A stretch of DNA of 64,000 nt from Collinsella sp. AF02-46-1 (GTDB taxonomy: Bacteria; Actinomycetota; Coriobacteriia; Coriobacteriales; Coriobacteriaceae): assembly GCF_003465825.1 (NCBI RefSeq), contig NZ_QSBV01000002.1, positions 101,421 to 165,420 of the forward strand, given 5' to 3'. Position 1 is the first letter of the stretch. Each line of letters starts with the position of its first letter. Position numbers and translations under genes: made by a program. Positions 37,872 through 47,394 of this stretch are shown here, one piece after another. Below the pieces are notes generated by a model that saw nothing but the letters and a program-made list of their open reading frames with translations, had not been told where the DNA came from and searched no databases.

Positions 37872-40061
37872 CTAAATAAGCTTCGTGCTTTCAAGCTTTT
37901 CGATGATCCAGTCGTTGGCTTTGATGACCGGGCGGCGGAAGACGACGCCCAGTGCCAGCGACGGAATCAGATAGCTCGCCAGAATGCCTAGCTCAATCCA
38001 GTACTCCATATGGTAGGCGCCAGCCATGGCGGCATGCATGGCGTTGATGCCGTGGGTGAACGGCAGGAACGGATAGATCGCCTGGAACACAGGGCCGGTC
38101 ATCTCGATGGGGAACGTACCGCCCGAACCGCCGACCTGCATAACCAACAGCACGACGGCGAGCGCCTTGCCGATATCGCCAAACGAAACCGTAAGCGTGT
38201 AGACGATATTGGAGAACACGAGACTCGCGACCCAACCCGCCAGCACAAATTGCAGCGGGTTGTCGCACTGAATGCCAAAGAACAGGATGTCGCCCGCGCA
38301 CACGAGTGTCGCCTGCAGCAGGGCCAGACCTCCAAAGAACAGGTAGCGGCCCAGGTAGATCTCGTGCAGGCGCACGGGGATCAGCTCGTTGATGAGCTCA
38401 TCGTCAACCGAGACCTTCATCATGGCCGCCAGTACAATCGAGCCCACCCACAGCGACAGAATCGTGTAGAACGGTGCCATGGCCGAACCGTAGTTGCGGA
38501 TCGGATAGACCGGTTTGCGGTCGAGCGCGACGGGGCCGGAAAGCGACACGGCGAGGCCCTCGGGGTCGTTGCCAATCATTGTCTTAATCATGGCCAGGTC
38601 ACCCGACATCAGGGCGCCATCGAGCTCGTCCTTAAAGGCGCTGATCTTGTCCGATGCCTCACCCAGCTGATCGGAAGCCTTGTTGACCAGCGTCGCAGCC
38701 TTGGAGAGGCCCTTTGCGAGCGAGCCAGAGGCGTCGGTCAGACCGCTCACGGCGCTATCCAAGTCACCCGAGATACCGTTCAGGGAATCCAGAACGCCCG
38801 AAATGGTCTTCTTGAGCTCCTTGGCCTTAACCGAGAACGTGGAATCGTAGTCGGACTTGGCTCCCGAGATACCCGCCTTGGCATCGGCGATGGCCTGGTC
38901 GACCTCGGCACGCGAGTTGTTGACCTCCGCCATGCCGTCCGAAAGGGACTTTGCGGTCGCCGTCAGGTCCTTCGCATTGTTGCGGTACTCCACGGCAATT
39001 CTGCCCAGCGACGTCGCAGCGGACTCGAGACCGTCTTTGAGCTTGTCATCACTTACCTGGTCGGCAAGGTTACGGAGCTGATCGGTCATCGCATCGATAT
39101 CGTCAGCACGCGTATTGAGCGCCGCTGCGGCTTCGTTGAGCTGAGACACCGTAAGGTAAACATGCTGATTCGCGGCATCGAATGCCTTCGCAAGCTCGGC
39201 GGACACGTTGTCGAACGAGCCCGCGCTTCCGTCAATCGCCGCGTCAACGGCATCGTTGGCGGCCTTGAGCGCTTCCTTGGAATCATTGATGCCACTCTTG
39301 GCGTGCTCCATCAGCTGCTTCGTCGACTCATCAACGGTGCCCGTCTGCTTGAGCATGCCGCCCGCCGATGTCAGTGAATCGGACGTGGAGCTCAAAATGC
39401 CCGCGAGCGACGTCGCACTCGCCTGAACGTCCTGCAGGTCCTCGACCGAATCGCCCAGCGTCGAGGACAGATTGGCGATAAAGCTGCTCACCTGGTCGGT
39501 ACTCATATAGTCGAGCAGGCTGGACACGGTCTTAAGGCCGATGGTCGTGATGGTCTTGGTAAAGGTCTCGTTGACCTGACTCTGGACGGCGCTCGAACCC
39601 TTTTCAGTCACGATCTGTGCGATGGCGTTGGCCTTCTGATTCTCATAGAACTCGATATCGGCGTGCTTCACCTCGGTCGAGAAAAGCGTCATCATGTCGG
39701 CGCTAAACGTTTTAGGGATAACGACGGCAGCGTAGTACGCGCCCGACTTAACGCCCTCAATCGCCTTATCACGGTCGTTGAGGACGACCCAGTCGAAGTT
39801 CTCGTTGCCGCGCAGGGTGGCGGTTACGTTTTCGCCCACGTTGACCTCGACGGGAATCAGATCGCTCTCGTAACCCTCATCGGTGTTGACCACTGCAATC
39901 TTAAGGTTGCCGGTATTGCCGTAGGGATCCCAGCTTCCGGCGATGTTAAACCATGCATAGAGGCATGGCACGATGATCAGGCCCATCACGACGACCATGC
40001 CGATCACGGAGCGAGACACGTTTTGGACATCGCGCTTAAACAGGTGCAGGATGTTTTTCAT
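37872..40061 (-). CDS. YhgE/Pip domain protein (729 aa)
   Basis: Large membrane protein of the YhgE/Pip family, related to phage infection protein and ABC-2 permeases. The N-terminal helix (about 17-38, VIGMVVVMGLIIVPCLYAWFNI) is followed by the signature DPYGNTGNLKIAVVNTDEGY, a long extracytoplasmic region rich in Ser/Asp/Lys heptads (about 190-500, coiled coil), and five to six C-terminal helices. Its ATG directly follows the stop codon of the larger paralogue with no gap, so translation is coupled. Role unproven; family members act in export or envelope functions and as phage receptors. Confidence 0.88.
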   Translation of the reverse strand: MKNILHLFKRDVQNVSRSVIGMVVVMGLIIVPCLYAWFNIAGSWDPYGNTGNLKIAVVNTDEGYESDLIPVEVNVGENVTATLRGNENFDWVVLNDRDKAIEGVKSGAYYAAVVIPKTFSADMMTLFSTEVKHADIEFYENQKANAIAQIVTEKGSSAVQSQVNETFTKTITTIGLKTVSSLLDYMSTDQVSSFIANLSSTLGDSVEDLQDVQASATSLAGILSSTSDSLTSAGGMLKQTGTVDESTKQLMEHAKSGINDSKEALKAANDAVDAAIDGSAGSFDNVSAELAKAFDAANQHVYLTVSQLNEAAAALNTRADDIDAMTDQLRNLADQVSDDKLKDGLESAATSLGRIAVEYRNNAKDLTATAKSLSDGMAEVNNSRAEVDQAIADAKAGISGAKSDYDSTFSVKAKELKKTISGVLDSLNGISGDLDSAVSGLTDASGSLAKGLSKAATLVNKASDQLGEASDKISAFKDELDGALMSGDLAMIKTMIGNDPEGLAVSLSGPVALDRKPVYPIRNYGSAMAPFYTILSLWVGSIVLAAMMKVSVDDELINELIPVRLHEIYLGRYLFFGGLALLQATLVCAGDILFFGIQCDNPLQFVLAGWVASLVFSNIVYTLTVSFGDIGKALAVVLLVMQVGGSGGTFPIEMTGPVFQAIYPFLPFTHGINAMHAAMAGAYHMEYWIELGILASYLIPSLALGVVFRRPVIKANDWIIEKLESTKLI

Positions 40062-42887
40062 TTATGCCTCACCTCCTTTAGAGTGCTTGCCAAGCGAGGT
40101 GGTGTCCCCGTCGTTTCCGTTTACGTTGTCAGCGCCGTCGGCATCTTGAGCCTTACGATGCGCACCGATATGCGACAGACGGCTCGTAGGCTGTTCGCCT
40201 CCCTTGGCGCCACGCTCGCTGGCGTTGAGACCAAACATGCGACGGGCGGCAGGGATGGCAGCCGTGTGCTCGCGCATCTCGCGGCGAAGGTCCTCGTCCG
40301 AAAGCGCCGAGATACGCATCTGGGTATTGAGGCTCGCACGGATGTATTCGATGTTGATGAGCCAGCCGCAGATGGCGATAACCGAAATAATCCAGATAAC
40401 GAGCAGGATGATCTTGCCGTTATTGTCGATATCGAGCACCGTCGAAAGCACAAAGAGCAGAACCTGCACGCCTACCACGGCGGCAAAACCGCCCTTGATG
40501 TAGTACGGGTAGCGATGCTCAAACGCCACGGCATGATCGAGCAGCTCGCGACGGTACGAATCCGAATCGAGCATGACGCGCATGGCCGTGCGCAGCGAAT
40601 AGCGCTGGCGCGGCAGGTCGTTGGACTCGCAGATCATGAGGCCCGTCGTGGAAAGCTGCTTGTCAAAGAGCAGGTTGAGGTTGAGCAGCAGCGGACGCAG
40701 CTGCAAGCCAATAAAGAGTGCGATGGCAAGGAACACGCCCAGGATGCACAGGTTGAACAGGTAGTTGAACGAATACATGCCACCGACGGTCTCGCGCAGC
40801 AGGTTGATGCCATAGGTGAAGGGCAGCAGCGGATGCAGCCATTGGAAGAAGCCGGGCATCATCTCGATGGGATACATGCCCGACGAGCCGGGGATCTGCA
40901 CAATGACGAGGATGACGCCAATGGCTTTACCGATATGCTTAAACGTGGTGGACAGCGCATAGATGATGTTGACGTAGGTGAACGAAATAGCGATGCCGCC
41001 CAGTACAAAGAGCAGCGGATTGACGCACTGAACGCCAATGACCAGGTCGCCCACCGTAACGATAATGGCCTGGAACGCGCCCAGGATCACCAGCAGCAGC
41101 CAGCGGCCAAAGTAGCCCTGACGCGCCGTAAAGCTACCGATGCCCTCGCGGTCGACCTCGAGTTTATAGATAGCGATGAGCACATAGCCGCCTACCCACA
41201 GCGCCAGATTGGTGTAGAAGGGCGCGATGCCCGAGCCAAAGCTCTTGACCGGATAGATTGACTTGGACGTCAGCTCAACCGGAGATGCCATGAAATCTGC
41301 CACGTCATTGACGTCGACGTCCATGAGGTCGGCTAACTCGCCCATAGACTCAGAGGTCTGCAGCGCCGCAATGTCATTGGCGGCGGTCGCGAGCTTGTCC
41401 TGAACCTTGGCAAGGGAGGCGTCGGTTTGGGACAGCGTGGTCTTTGCCTGCTTGAGCGTGGCGTCGAGCTGCGCCAGCGTGCCGCGCGCGCTCGCTATCG
41501 TGGGGGTCATACCCGACACAATGCCGGTCAAATCGCCCGAAACGGCGGCAAAGGAGTCAAGCGCGCTCGAAGCCTTCGGAAGTGCGTTCTGACCCAGATC
41601 GGTCTGAGCCTGACCGAGGCTAGCCGTACCGGTCTGAATTGCCGCGTTGAGTGCGTTGCTCGCGTTCGAGATTGCCGTAGCGTCGTTTGCCATGGCGCTC
41701 GACTGTGCAGAAAGGCCATCCTTGATGCTCTGCAGCTTCTGGTTTTGCTCGCGAAGCGAATCGATGGTCGATACAATGCGCGCGTCAATTTCCTCGGAAC
41801 CTGTCGACGTGTCATTAACGAGAATCTCCAAGTGCCCGATAACGGCCTTATTGTGATCGATCGTCGCCTGGAGAGACTCGAGCGAGTTGTCGATGCGGGT
41901 GGTCGTAGATGTGACCGTACCCGTTAGCTTGCCAATCGCAGCGTTCGCGGAGGCTGACGTCTTGGTGAGTGCAAGGCTACCTTCCGAGAGTGCCTTGGAG
42001 AGCGAGGTGATAGAGTTGCCCGCCGTGGCGCGAGCCTCGCCCAGCAGGTCGTTGCCCTGGGAGATTGCCTGCGTCAGCGACGGTGCCTGACCTTGCAAGC
42101 CGGCAAGCGCCGCATCAGCCGAGGCGATAGCGCCACTCGTCTTATCGATGGCGGCATTCATATCGCCAATCGAATCGCGCACCTCACCCAAGGTGTCGGA
42201 TGCCTCGGACACCGAACTTGTCAGCGAGTCCTGAGTCTGGGTTGCCTTGTCCTTTAAATCGATGCCGGCATCCTTGGCGATGCCCGCTACGGTCTCGCCC
42301 ACCGTGGAGACAAACTCCGAGTTGATCTGCTCCTCGATGGTGTTGGCACCGGTATCGGTAACCTTGGGCGCAATGGCGCTCTTTTTCTCGTTGACGTAAT
42401 AGGTCAGCTTAGGCTGATGGTAATTGCCATCGAGCATCGAGACGAGATTGTCGGAGAAGTTCTTGGGGATTACAATCGCCGCGTAGTATTCCCCGCTCTC
42501 GACGCCCTCTTTGGCATCGGCAGCCGAGTCGACGAAGGTCCAGCCCAGCCGATCGTTTTCCTTGAGCTGATCGACGACCTTGTCGCCCGCATTGAGCTCG
42601 CCCACCAGGTCGTTTTGGGTTCCCTGGTCGTTGTTGGCGATAGCAATCTTGATGCCCTGGGTGTTTCCGTACGGATCCCAGTTTGCCACGATGTTGTACC
42701 AGGCATACAGCGAGGGAATAACACACACGCCGAGGGTAACCACCAAGGCGACGGGGTTCACGAGCAATCGCTTGATGTCACGCTTAAAGATCGCAAAGGA
42801 TACCTTTGCGTTGGATAGTTTGCTGCCGAGACTCACGCTTAGACCATCCATCCTGTCGTTGAATCGAATCGTACTATCGACAACCAT
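40062..42887 (-). CDS. YhgE/Pip domain protein (941 aa)
   Basis: Larger paralogue of the adjacent YhgE/Pip protein. First helix near 45-65 (VALVVTLGVCVIPSLYAWYNI), signature DPYGNTQGIKIAIANNDQG, long coiled-coil region, six C-terminal helices around 570-740, then an extra cytoplasmic part with two more helices and a charged tail. The start is uncertain: the ATG at 42887 lacks a clear RBS and an ATG at 42851 gives a shorter N-terminus. First gene of a two-gene operon. Confidence 0.87.
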   Translation of the reverse strand: MVVDSTIRFNDRMDGLSVSLGSKLSNAKVSFAIFKRDIKRLLVNPVALVVTLGVCVIPSLYAWYNIVANWDPYGNTQGIKIAIANNDQGTQNDLVGELNAGDKVVDQLKENDRLGWTFVDSAADAKEGVESGEYYAAIVIPKNFSDNLVSMLDGNYHQPKLTYYVNEKKSAIAPKVTDTGANTIEEQINSEFVSTVGETVAGIAKDAGIDLKDKATQTQDSLTSSVSEASDTLGEVRDSIGDMNAAIDKTSGAIASADAALAGLQGQAPSLTQAISQGNDLLGEARATAGNSITSLSKALSEGSLALTKTSASANAAIGKLTGTVTSTTTRIDNSLESLQATIDHNKAVIGHLEILVNDTSTGSEEIDARIVSTIDSLREQNQKLQSIKDGLSAQSSAMANDATAISNASNALNAAIQTGTASLGQAQTDLGQNALPKASSALDSFAAVSGDLTGIVSGMTPTIASARGTLAQLDATLKQAKTTLSQTDASLAKVQDKLATAANDIAALQTSESMGELADLMDVDVNDVADFMASPVELTSKSIYPVKSFGSGIAPFYTNLALWVGGYVLIAIYKLEVDREGIGSFTARQGYFGRWLLLVILGAFQAIIVTVGDLVIGVQCVNPLLFVLGGIAISFTYVNIIYALSTTFKHIGKAIGVILVIVQIPGSSGMYPIEMMPGFFQWLHPLLPFTYGINLLRETVGGMYSFNYLFNLCILGVFLAIALFIGLQLRPLLLNLNLLFDKQLSTTGLMICESNDLPRQRYSLRTAMRVMLDSDSYRRELLDHAVAFEHRYPYYIKGGFAAVVGVQVLLFVLSTVLDIDNNGKIILLVIWIISVIAICGWLINIEYIRASLNTQMRISALSDEDLRREMREHTAAIPAARRMFGLNASERGAKGGEQPTSRLSHIGAHRKAQDADGADNVNGNDGDTTSLGKHSKGGEA

Positions 42888-43049
42888 TGTAGTAGGCGCT
42901 TTAACGTCTCAAAGCACAATGGTGTTGAGTTTTGCGGGTAGCAATATACTACGAAGATGAGTTAACGTACAGTTGTACAGTATCTTTAATTTCAGCAGGT
43001 CACAAAACCACAACGCGCACAAATTAGCAACCCAACTAGTCATTGGGGA

Positions 43050-43219
43050 CGTCCCCAACGACTACTTAGGGCCACGAAAGCGTCGCAGGTTGAGCATAAG
43101 TCAGCGAAAACGCCCCTAAGCGAGCAAGGTGACGTGAAAGAGGAGGGAAGCGTACTTTGGTACGCGACCGACGATTGAACGTCAAATTGCCGCTTAGGGG
43201 CGTTTGCAGCGTCGAGTAG
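43050..43219. repeat. Large nested hairpin downstream of htpG
   Basis: AACGCCCCTAAGCG (43109-43122) pairs with CGCTTAGGGGCGTT (43191-43204), with an inner AGCGTAC-TTTG-GTACGC hairpin and weaker outer pairing (ACTACT/AGTAGT). It contains the 21-base segment shared with 6118-6138. It probably terminates htpG. The rest of 42888-43050 has only a short GGGGACGTCCCC palindrome. Confidence 0.65.
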
Positions 43220-45244
43220 TTACATTAGTTCGCAAATGGCCGCCGCGAAGGCAACGGGGTCCTCCGGGAGGATGCCCTCGACCAGCAGGGCCTGATCGTA
43301 GAGCAGGCCGGAGTACTGCTTGATCTTGTCGGCGTCACCTGCCTTCTGGGCAGCGACAAGCTTGTCAAAGACCGGGTGCTTGGCGTTGAGCTCGAGCACG
43401 CGCTGGCTCTTGGGCATGCCGTCGGGCGCGCCCTCGGGTCCCTTCTGGAGCACCTTCTCCATCTCGAGCGAAAGCGGACCCTCGGTGGTGATGCAAGCGG
43501 GGGCATCGGTCAGGCGCGCGGAGACGGCAACTTTCTCGACCTTGTCACCGAGCGCCTCCTTCATAGCGCTAAAGAGGTCCTCGTTTTCCTTGGTGGCGTC
43601 CTCGGCCTCCTTCTTCTCGTCCTCGGTCGCCAGATCAAGATCGCCAGTCGCGACGTTCTTGAGCTCCAGGTGACGATCCTCGACCTCGGGCTCGGCACCG
43701 TCGGCAACGGCCTTCTCGGCAGCCTCGCGGGCGGCGTCGTCCTCGTAGATCTTAGGCATATCGGCGGCAACGTACTCACGCATAGCCTGGAACGTGAACT
43801 CATCCACATCCTGCGTCAGCAACAGCACGTCATAGCCGCGGTCGAGCACACCCTTTACCACGGGCATCTTGGCCAAGCGCTCACGCGAGTCGCCGGCGGC
43901 GTAGTAGATGGCCTTCTGATCCCCGGGCATGCCCTTGGCATACTCGGCCAGGGTAATCATCTTCTGCTCCTTGGCAGACCAGAACAGTAGCAGGTCGGCG
44001 AGCTCATCGGCCTTCATGCCATAGCTCGAGTAGATGCCGTACTTAAGACCGCGGCCAAAGTTCTCAAAGAACTTCTCGTAGGCCTCGCGGTCGTTGTCGC
44101 GCATATCCTCAAGATCGGCGGTAATCTTCTTCTCCACGCGCTTGGCGATGGCCTTGAGCTGACGGTTCTGCTGCAGCGTCTCACGCGAGATGTTGAGCGA
44201 CACGTCGGCAGAATCCACGACGCCGCGGACAAAGTTGTAGTAGTCGGGCAGCAGGTCGTCGCACTTCTCCATAATCAGCACGTTGGAGCTGTAGAGCGCC
44301 AGGCCCTTCTCGTAGTCCTTGCTGTACAGATCGAACGGGGCGCGGCCCGGCACAAACAGCAGCGCATCGTACTCAAGCGTACCCTCGGCATGGAAGCTGA
44401 TAGTGCGCGCGGGATCGTCAAAGTCGTGGAACGTGGACTTGTAGAACTCGTTGTAATCCTTCTGCTCAACGTCGGAGCTGCGCTTTTTCCAAATCGGCGT
44501 CATGGAGTTGATGGTCTCGAGCTCCTGGTAGTCCTCGTACTCGGGCTTGTAGTCGTCGCCGGCGTCCTCGGGCTTGGGTTTCTGGCGGCTCTTGCTCACC
44601 ATCATCTGAATCGGGTAGCGCACATAGTTGCTGTACTGCTGAATCAGGCTCTTGAGGCCCCACTCGGTCAGGAAGCGATCGTAGGTCTCGGCCTCGCCGT
44701 CGGCGTCGAGCTTCTCGTTCTCGCGCAGCGTCAGGATGACATCGGTACCGTGCTCAGCACGCTCGCCATCCTCGATGGTGTAGCCCTCAAGACCGTCGGA
44801 CTCCCAAACGTGGGCGGTGTCCTCGCCATAAGCGCGGCTGACGACCTTCACGTGGCTGGCGACCATAAAGGCGGAGTAGAAGCCCACGCCAAACTGGCCG
44901 ATGATGTCGACATCGGAGCCCTGTTGCTCGGCGTTCTCGGTCTTAAACTCCTCGGAGCCGGAATGGGCGATGGTGCCCAGATTGCGCTCGAGCTCCTCGG
45001 CGGTCATGCCAATGCCGTTATCCGAGATGGTAATGGTGCGGGCGTCTTTATCAAAAGAGACGCGAATAGCCAGGTCGCCCTGGTCGAGCTTGACACTCGG
45101 GTCCTGCAGGCTCTTAAAGTTGAGCTTGTCGACGGCGTCACTCGCATTAGAGATAAGCTCGCGCAGGAAGATTTCCTTATTGGTGTAGATGGAGTTGATC
45201 ATGAGGTCGAGCAGTTTTTTGCTCTCGGTCTTAAATTGACGCAT
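43220..45244 (-). CDS. htpG: Chaperone HtpG (Hsp90)
   Basis: 674-residue cytosolic Hsp90 ATPase. The GHKL ATP-binding motifs are intact: ELISNASDAVDKL, SDNGIGM, GTIAHSG and GQFGVGFYSAF in the first 125 residues; the middle domain carries the catalytic Arg region SLNISRETLQQNRQ. The acidic linker-like segment near 520-560 (ATEDEKKEAEDATKENED) is longer than in E. coli HtpG. ATG at 45244 follows GAAAGGA. No CIRCE or HspR site was recognised upstream. Confidence 0.97.
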   Translation of the reverse strand: MRQFKTESKKLLDLMINSIYTNKEIFLRELISNASDAVDKLNFKSLQDPSVKLDQGDLAIRVSFDKDARTITISDNGIGMTAEELERNLGTIAHSGSEEFKTENAEQQGSDVDIIGQFGVGFYSAFMVASHVKVVSRAYGEDTAHVWESDGLEGYTIEDGERAEHGTDVILTLRENEKLDADGEAETYDRFLTEWGLKSLIQQYSNYVRYPIQMMVSKSRQKPKPEDAGDDYKPEYEDYQELETINSMTPIWKKRSSDVEQKDYNEFYKSTFHDFDDPARTISFHAEGTLEYDALLFVPGRAPFDLYSKDYEKGLALYSSNVLIMEKCDDLLPDYYNFVRGVVDSADVSLNISRETLQQNRQLKAIAKRVEKKITADLEDMRDNDREAYEKFFENFGRGLKYGIYSSYGMKADELADLLLFWSAKEQKMITLAEYAKGMPGDQKAIYYAAGDSRERLAKMPVVKGVLDRGYDVLLLTQDVDEFTFQAMREYVAADMPKIYEDDAAREAAEKAVADGAEPEVEDRHLELKNVATGDLDLATEDEKKEAEDATKENEDLFSAMKEALGDKVEKVAVSARLTDAPACITTEGPLSLEMEKVLQKGPEGAPDGMPKSQRVLELNAKHPVFDKLVAAQKAGDADKIKQYSGLLYDQALLVEGILPEDPVAFAAAICELM

Positions 45245-45446
45245 GTGCAGTCCTTTCGCGCTACCCCCGTCCGCAAAAACGGCCCGGTTGCCCGAGCCGC
45301 ATCGCAGACCTGCTATGTCCAGACTTAGATTTTATAACCCATTAGCGCGCATATATACATACGGAATCGAAAAACTGTATGTCCAAACGCTCTGATACGC
45401 CAATTGCCAAGGAGTGTCCCCGACTGCCGGCAGGAAATGAACGTCC

Positions 45447-45947
45447 CTATCTGCCATCTACGCGCTTGGCCATCCAAGCATGGGGCTGGCCCTCGTCTTC
45501 GTAGTCCACCGGGGCAATCTGCGTGTAGCCCGCCTTGGCATAGAGCGGCAGCACGTATTCCTGCGCATGCAGCTTAATGAGCTTGGCGCCGGCATCACGC
45601 GCGCACGTATCACTGGCCTCGACAATCTTGCTCGCCAGACCGCGACGGCGCATGCTCGGCAGCACAGCCACGCGCCCCATAATGTAGGTCTCCCCCGCCG
45701 CGACGCCTTCGTCCAAGTCGCACGCCGGCGACACCGGAGCCTCCGCGTCAGCCGCACGCTCAAGCTCTTCGGGAAACACGCGCGAGCAACCGGCAAGCTC
45801 GCCGTCTACATAGAGCGTCACATGAATGCAGTTCGGATCCTCGTCGATAGCGTCAAACTCGTTCTCGTAGCCCTGCTCGTCCATAAAAACGACGCGGCGC
45901 ACCAACGCCGCGTCATCAAAGCATCCCGTCTTAAGTTGGATATCCAT
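45447..45947 (-). CDS. GNAT-family N-acetyltransferase
   Basis: 166-residue acetyl-CoA-dependent acetyltransferase. The opening with VRRVVFMDEQGYENEFDAID resembles the ElaA/YjcF branch; the acetyl-CoA loop is VAVLPSMRRRGLASKIVEA (about 96-114). ATG at 45947 with GAAAGGG upstream is preferred to an ATG 18 bases earlier. It follows the cpsB-like gene at 40 bp and may belong to that operon. Acceptor unknown. Confidence 0.88.
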   Translation of the reverse strand: MDIQLKTGCFDDAALVRRVVFMDEQGYENEFDAIDEDPNCIHVTLYVDGELAGCSRVFPEELERAADAEAPVSPACDLDEGVAAGETYIMGRVAVLPSMRRRGLASKIVEASDTCARDAGAKLIKLHAQEYVLPLYAKAGYTQIAPVDYEDEGQPHAWMAKRVDGR

Positions 45948-45986
45948 GGCTGCCCTTTCATTCAATGCGAACGTTAGGGACAGATT

Positions 45987-46637
45987 TTAGCGAAAATGAG
46001 CTCCGCGCACGCTAAACTTCGCGCGAGCCTTCGCCAGGCAGTCGTAATGACCCACGTTATGGGCATCGCTCGCGATGAAGCTGTACAGGTTCTGATCGAA
46101 CAGGCGCTGTGCCGGCTTTTTCTCGCGACCAAAGCGACCGCCGGCAATAAAGTCCGCCGAAGCCTGCAGCTTGCAGCCCATATCGACCAGGCGCTCCGCC
46201 ACGCTTACATCCTTTTGAACCGCACGATAGCGCTCAGGATGAGCGATGATCACCTGGTAGCCACGGCACTGCAAATCGTAAATCGTGTTCTCGTACTCTC
46301 TAAACGCATACGCATCGGCATGCGTCGAAAGCTCGAGCAGAAACTCGTTGGTCCCATCGAAATGCAAGTGATCCGCGGCATCGATACCAAGCTCAACGAG
46401 CTTTCGATGGTTGACCTCGAAGCCCATCTGGAGCGGAAAACCGTCAGCGTTATCGCGCAGCAGCTCAAAGGCATCCCACATCTTGTCGTAATCAAAATAG
46501 GGATCACGGCAGTGAGGAGTGCAAACGATTCTGGTTACACCGGCCCGCTTGGCAGCCTCGAGCATCGCCAAGCTCTCTTCGAGATCGGCGGCGCCGTCGT
46601 CTACACCCGGCAAGATATGGCAATGAATGTCACGCAT
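45987..46637 (-). CDS. cpsB: CpsB/CapC-type tyrosine phosphatase (PHP fold)
   Basis: 216-residue metal-dependent protein-tyrosine phosphatase that acts on the BY-kinase encoded upstream. Metal-binding HCHILPGVDDGA (about 4-16), CTPHCRDP, AHPERY and ASDAHN motifs fit the family. The start lies 17 bp after cpsD and has AAGG upstream. Here it comes last in the order cpsC-cpsD-cpsB. Polymerase and glycosyltransferase genes of a capsule locus are absent from the window. Confidence 0.9.
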   Translation of the reverse strand: MRDIHCHILPGVDDGAADLEESLAMLEAAKRAGVTRIVCTPHCRDPYFDYDKMWDAFELLRDNADGFPLQMGFEVNHRKLVELGIDAADHLHFDGTNEFLLELSTHADAYAFREYENTIYDLQCRGYQVIIAHPERYRAVQKDVSVAERLVDMGCKLQASADFIAGGRFGREKKPAQRLFDQNLYSFIASDAHNVGHYDCLAKARAKFSVRGAHFR

Positions 46638-46654
46638 AGGTCAGCCTTAATCAA

Positions 46655-47392
46655 CTAAACGTTTGCTCGGTTGGTGAAGATGCCCTTTTTGGAAGTGCCC
46701 TGATCGTCGGAGCCCTTCTTAACCTTCTTACCGTCCTTGGTGTAGTAAGAATAGTAGTACTCGCTGGTCTCGGTCTCACAGTAATTCATGACGGTACCGA
46801 TGAGCTTGACCTTCTCGGACTTCTTAAGCTGGGCGATAGCGTTGAGCGCCTCTTCGCGCTTGGTAAAGTCCTCGCGCACCACGAACAGCGCGCCGTCGGT
46901 CAGGCTGGCAATCTCGGCAGCATCGATGAAGGTGCCGACCGGAGGAGCATCGAAGATGACGTACTGGAACTTAGCAGACAGTGCCTTGACCAGCTTGGCA
47001 AAGCGATGGGAGACGATGATGTCGGCAGGATTGGGAATATGCGGCTCGGCATCGAGGAAGTAGAAATTCTTCTGACCTGTCTCGACAATCGCCTGGTCGA
47101 TAGAAACCTGCTCGGACAGGACTGCATAGAGTCCGCCGCGGGAGCGGACGCCGAGCATATCGGCAAGGGACCTGCGACGCATATCAGCCTCGACCAGCAG
47201 GACACTCTTGCCGCTCGTGGCGATTGCCTGAGCAAGATTAATGGAAACCGTAGACTTGCCCTCGTTGGGAATCGAGGAGGTAACGGTGATGGTGCGAATG
47301 GGGTCGTCCACGCTCGCAAAGCGGATGTTGGCCAGAAGGGTCTTGGCGGCATTCTGCACAACGAGCTTATCGGTGTTCTTTGCCTTAGCCAT
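46655..47392 (-). CDS. cpsD: CpsD/CapB-type tyrosine kinase
   Basis: 245-residue BY-kinase ATPase domain. Walker A is SSIPNEGKSTVS (about 39-50), Walker A-prime LLVEADMRRRSL, Walker B VIFDAPP. The C-terminal tyrosine cluster (EYYYSYYTKDGKK, near 210) is the autophosphorylation tail. It lies two bases after cpsC, its membrane activator. Likely controls extracellular polysaccharide synthesis. Confidence 0.92.
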   Translation of the reverse strand: MAKAKNTDKLVVQNAAKTLLANIRFASVDDPIRTITVTSSIPNEGKSTVSINLAQAIATSGKSVLLVEADMRRRSLADMLGVRSRGGLYAVLSEQVSIDQAIVETGQKNFYFLDAEPHIPNPADIIVSHRFAKLVKALSAKFQYVIFDAPPVGTFIDAAEIASLTDGALFVVREDFTKREEALNAIAQLKKSEKVKLIGTVMNYCETETSEYYYSYYTKDGKKVKKGSDDQGTSKKGIFTNRANV

Positions 47393-47394
47393 GC

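Noticed and set aside
45245..45446. CIRCE or HspR-type heat-shock operator upstream of htpG
   Set aside because: Neither the TTAGCACTC/GAGTGCTAA pair nor a CTTGAGT/ACTCAAG pair is present. A lone GAGTGCTAA near 24556 has no partner half site.
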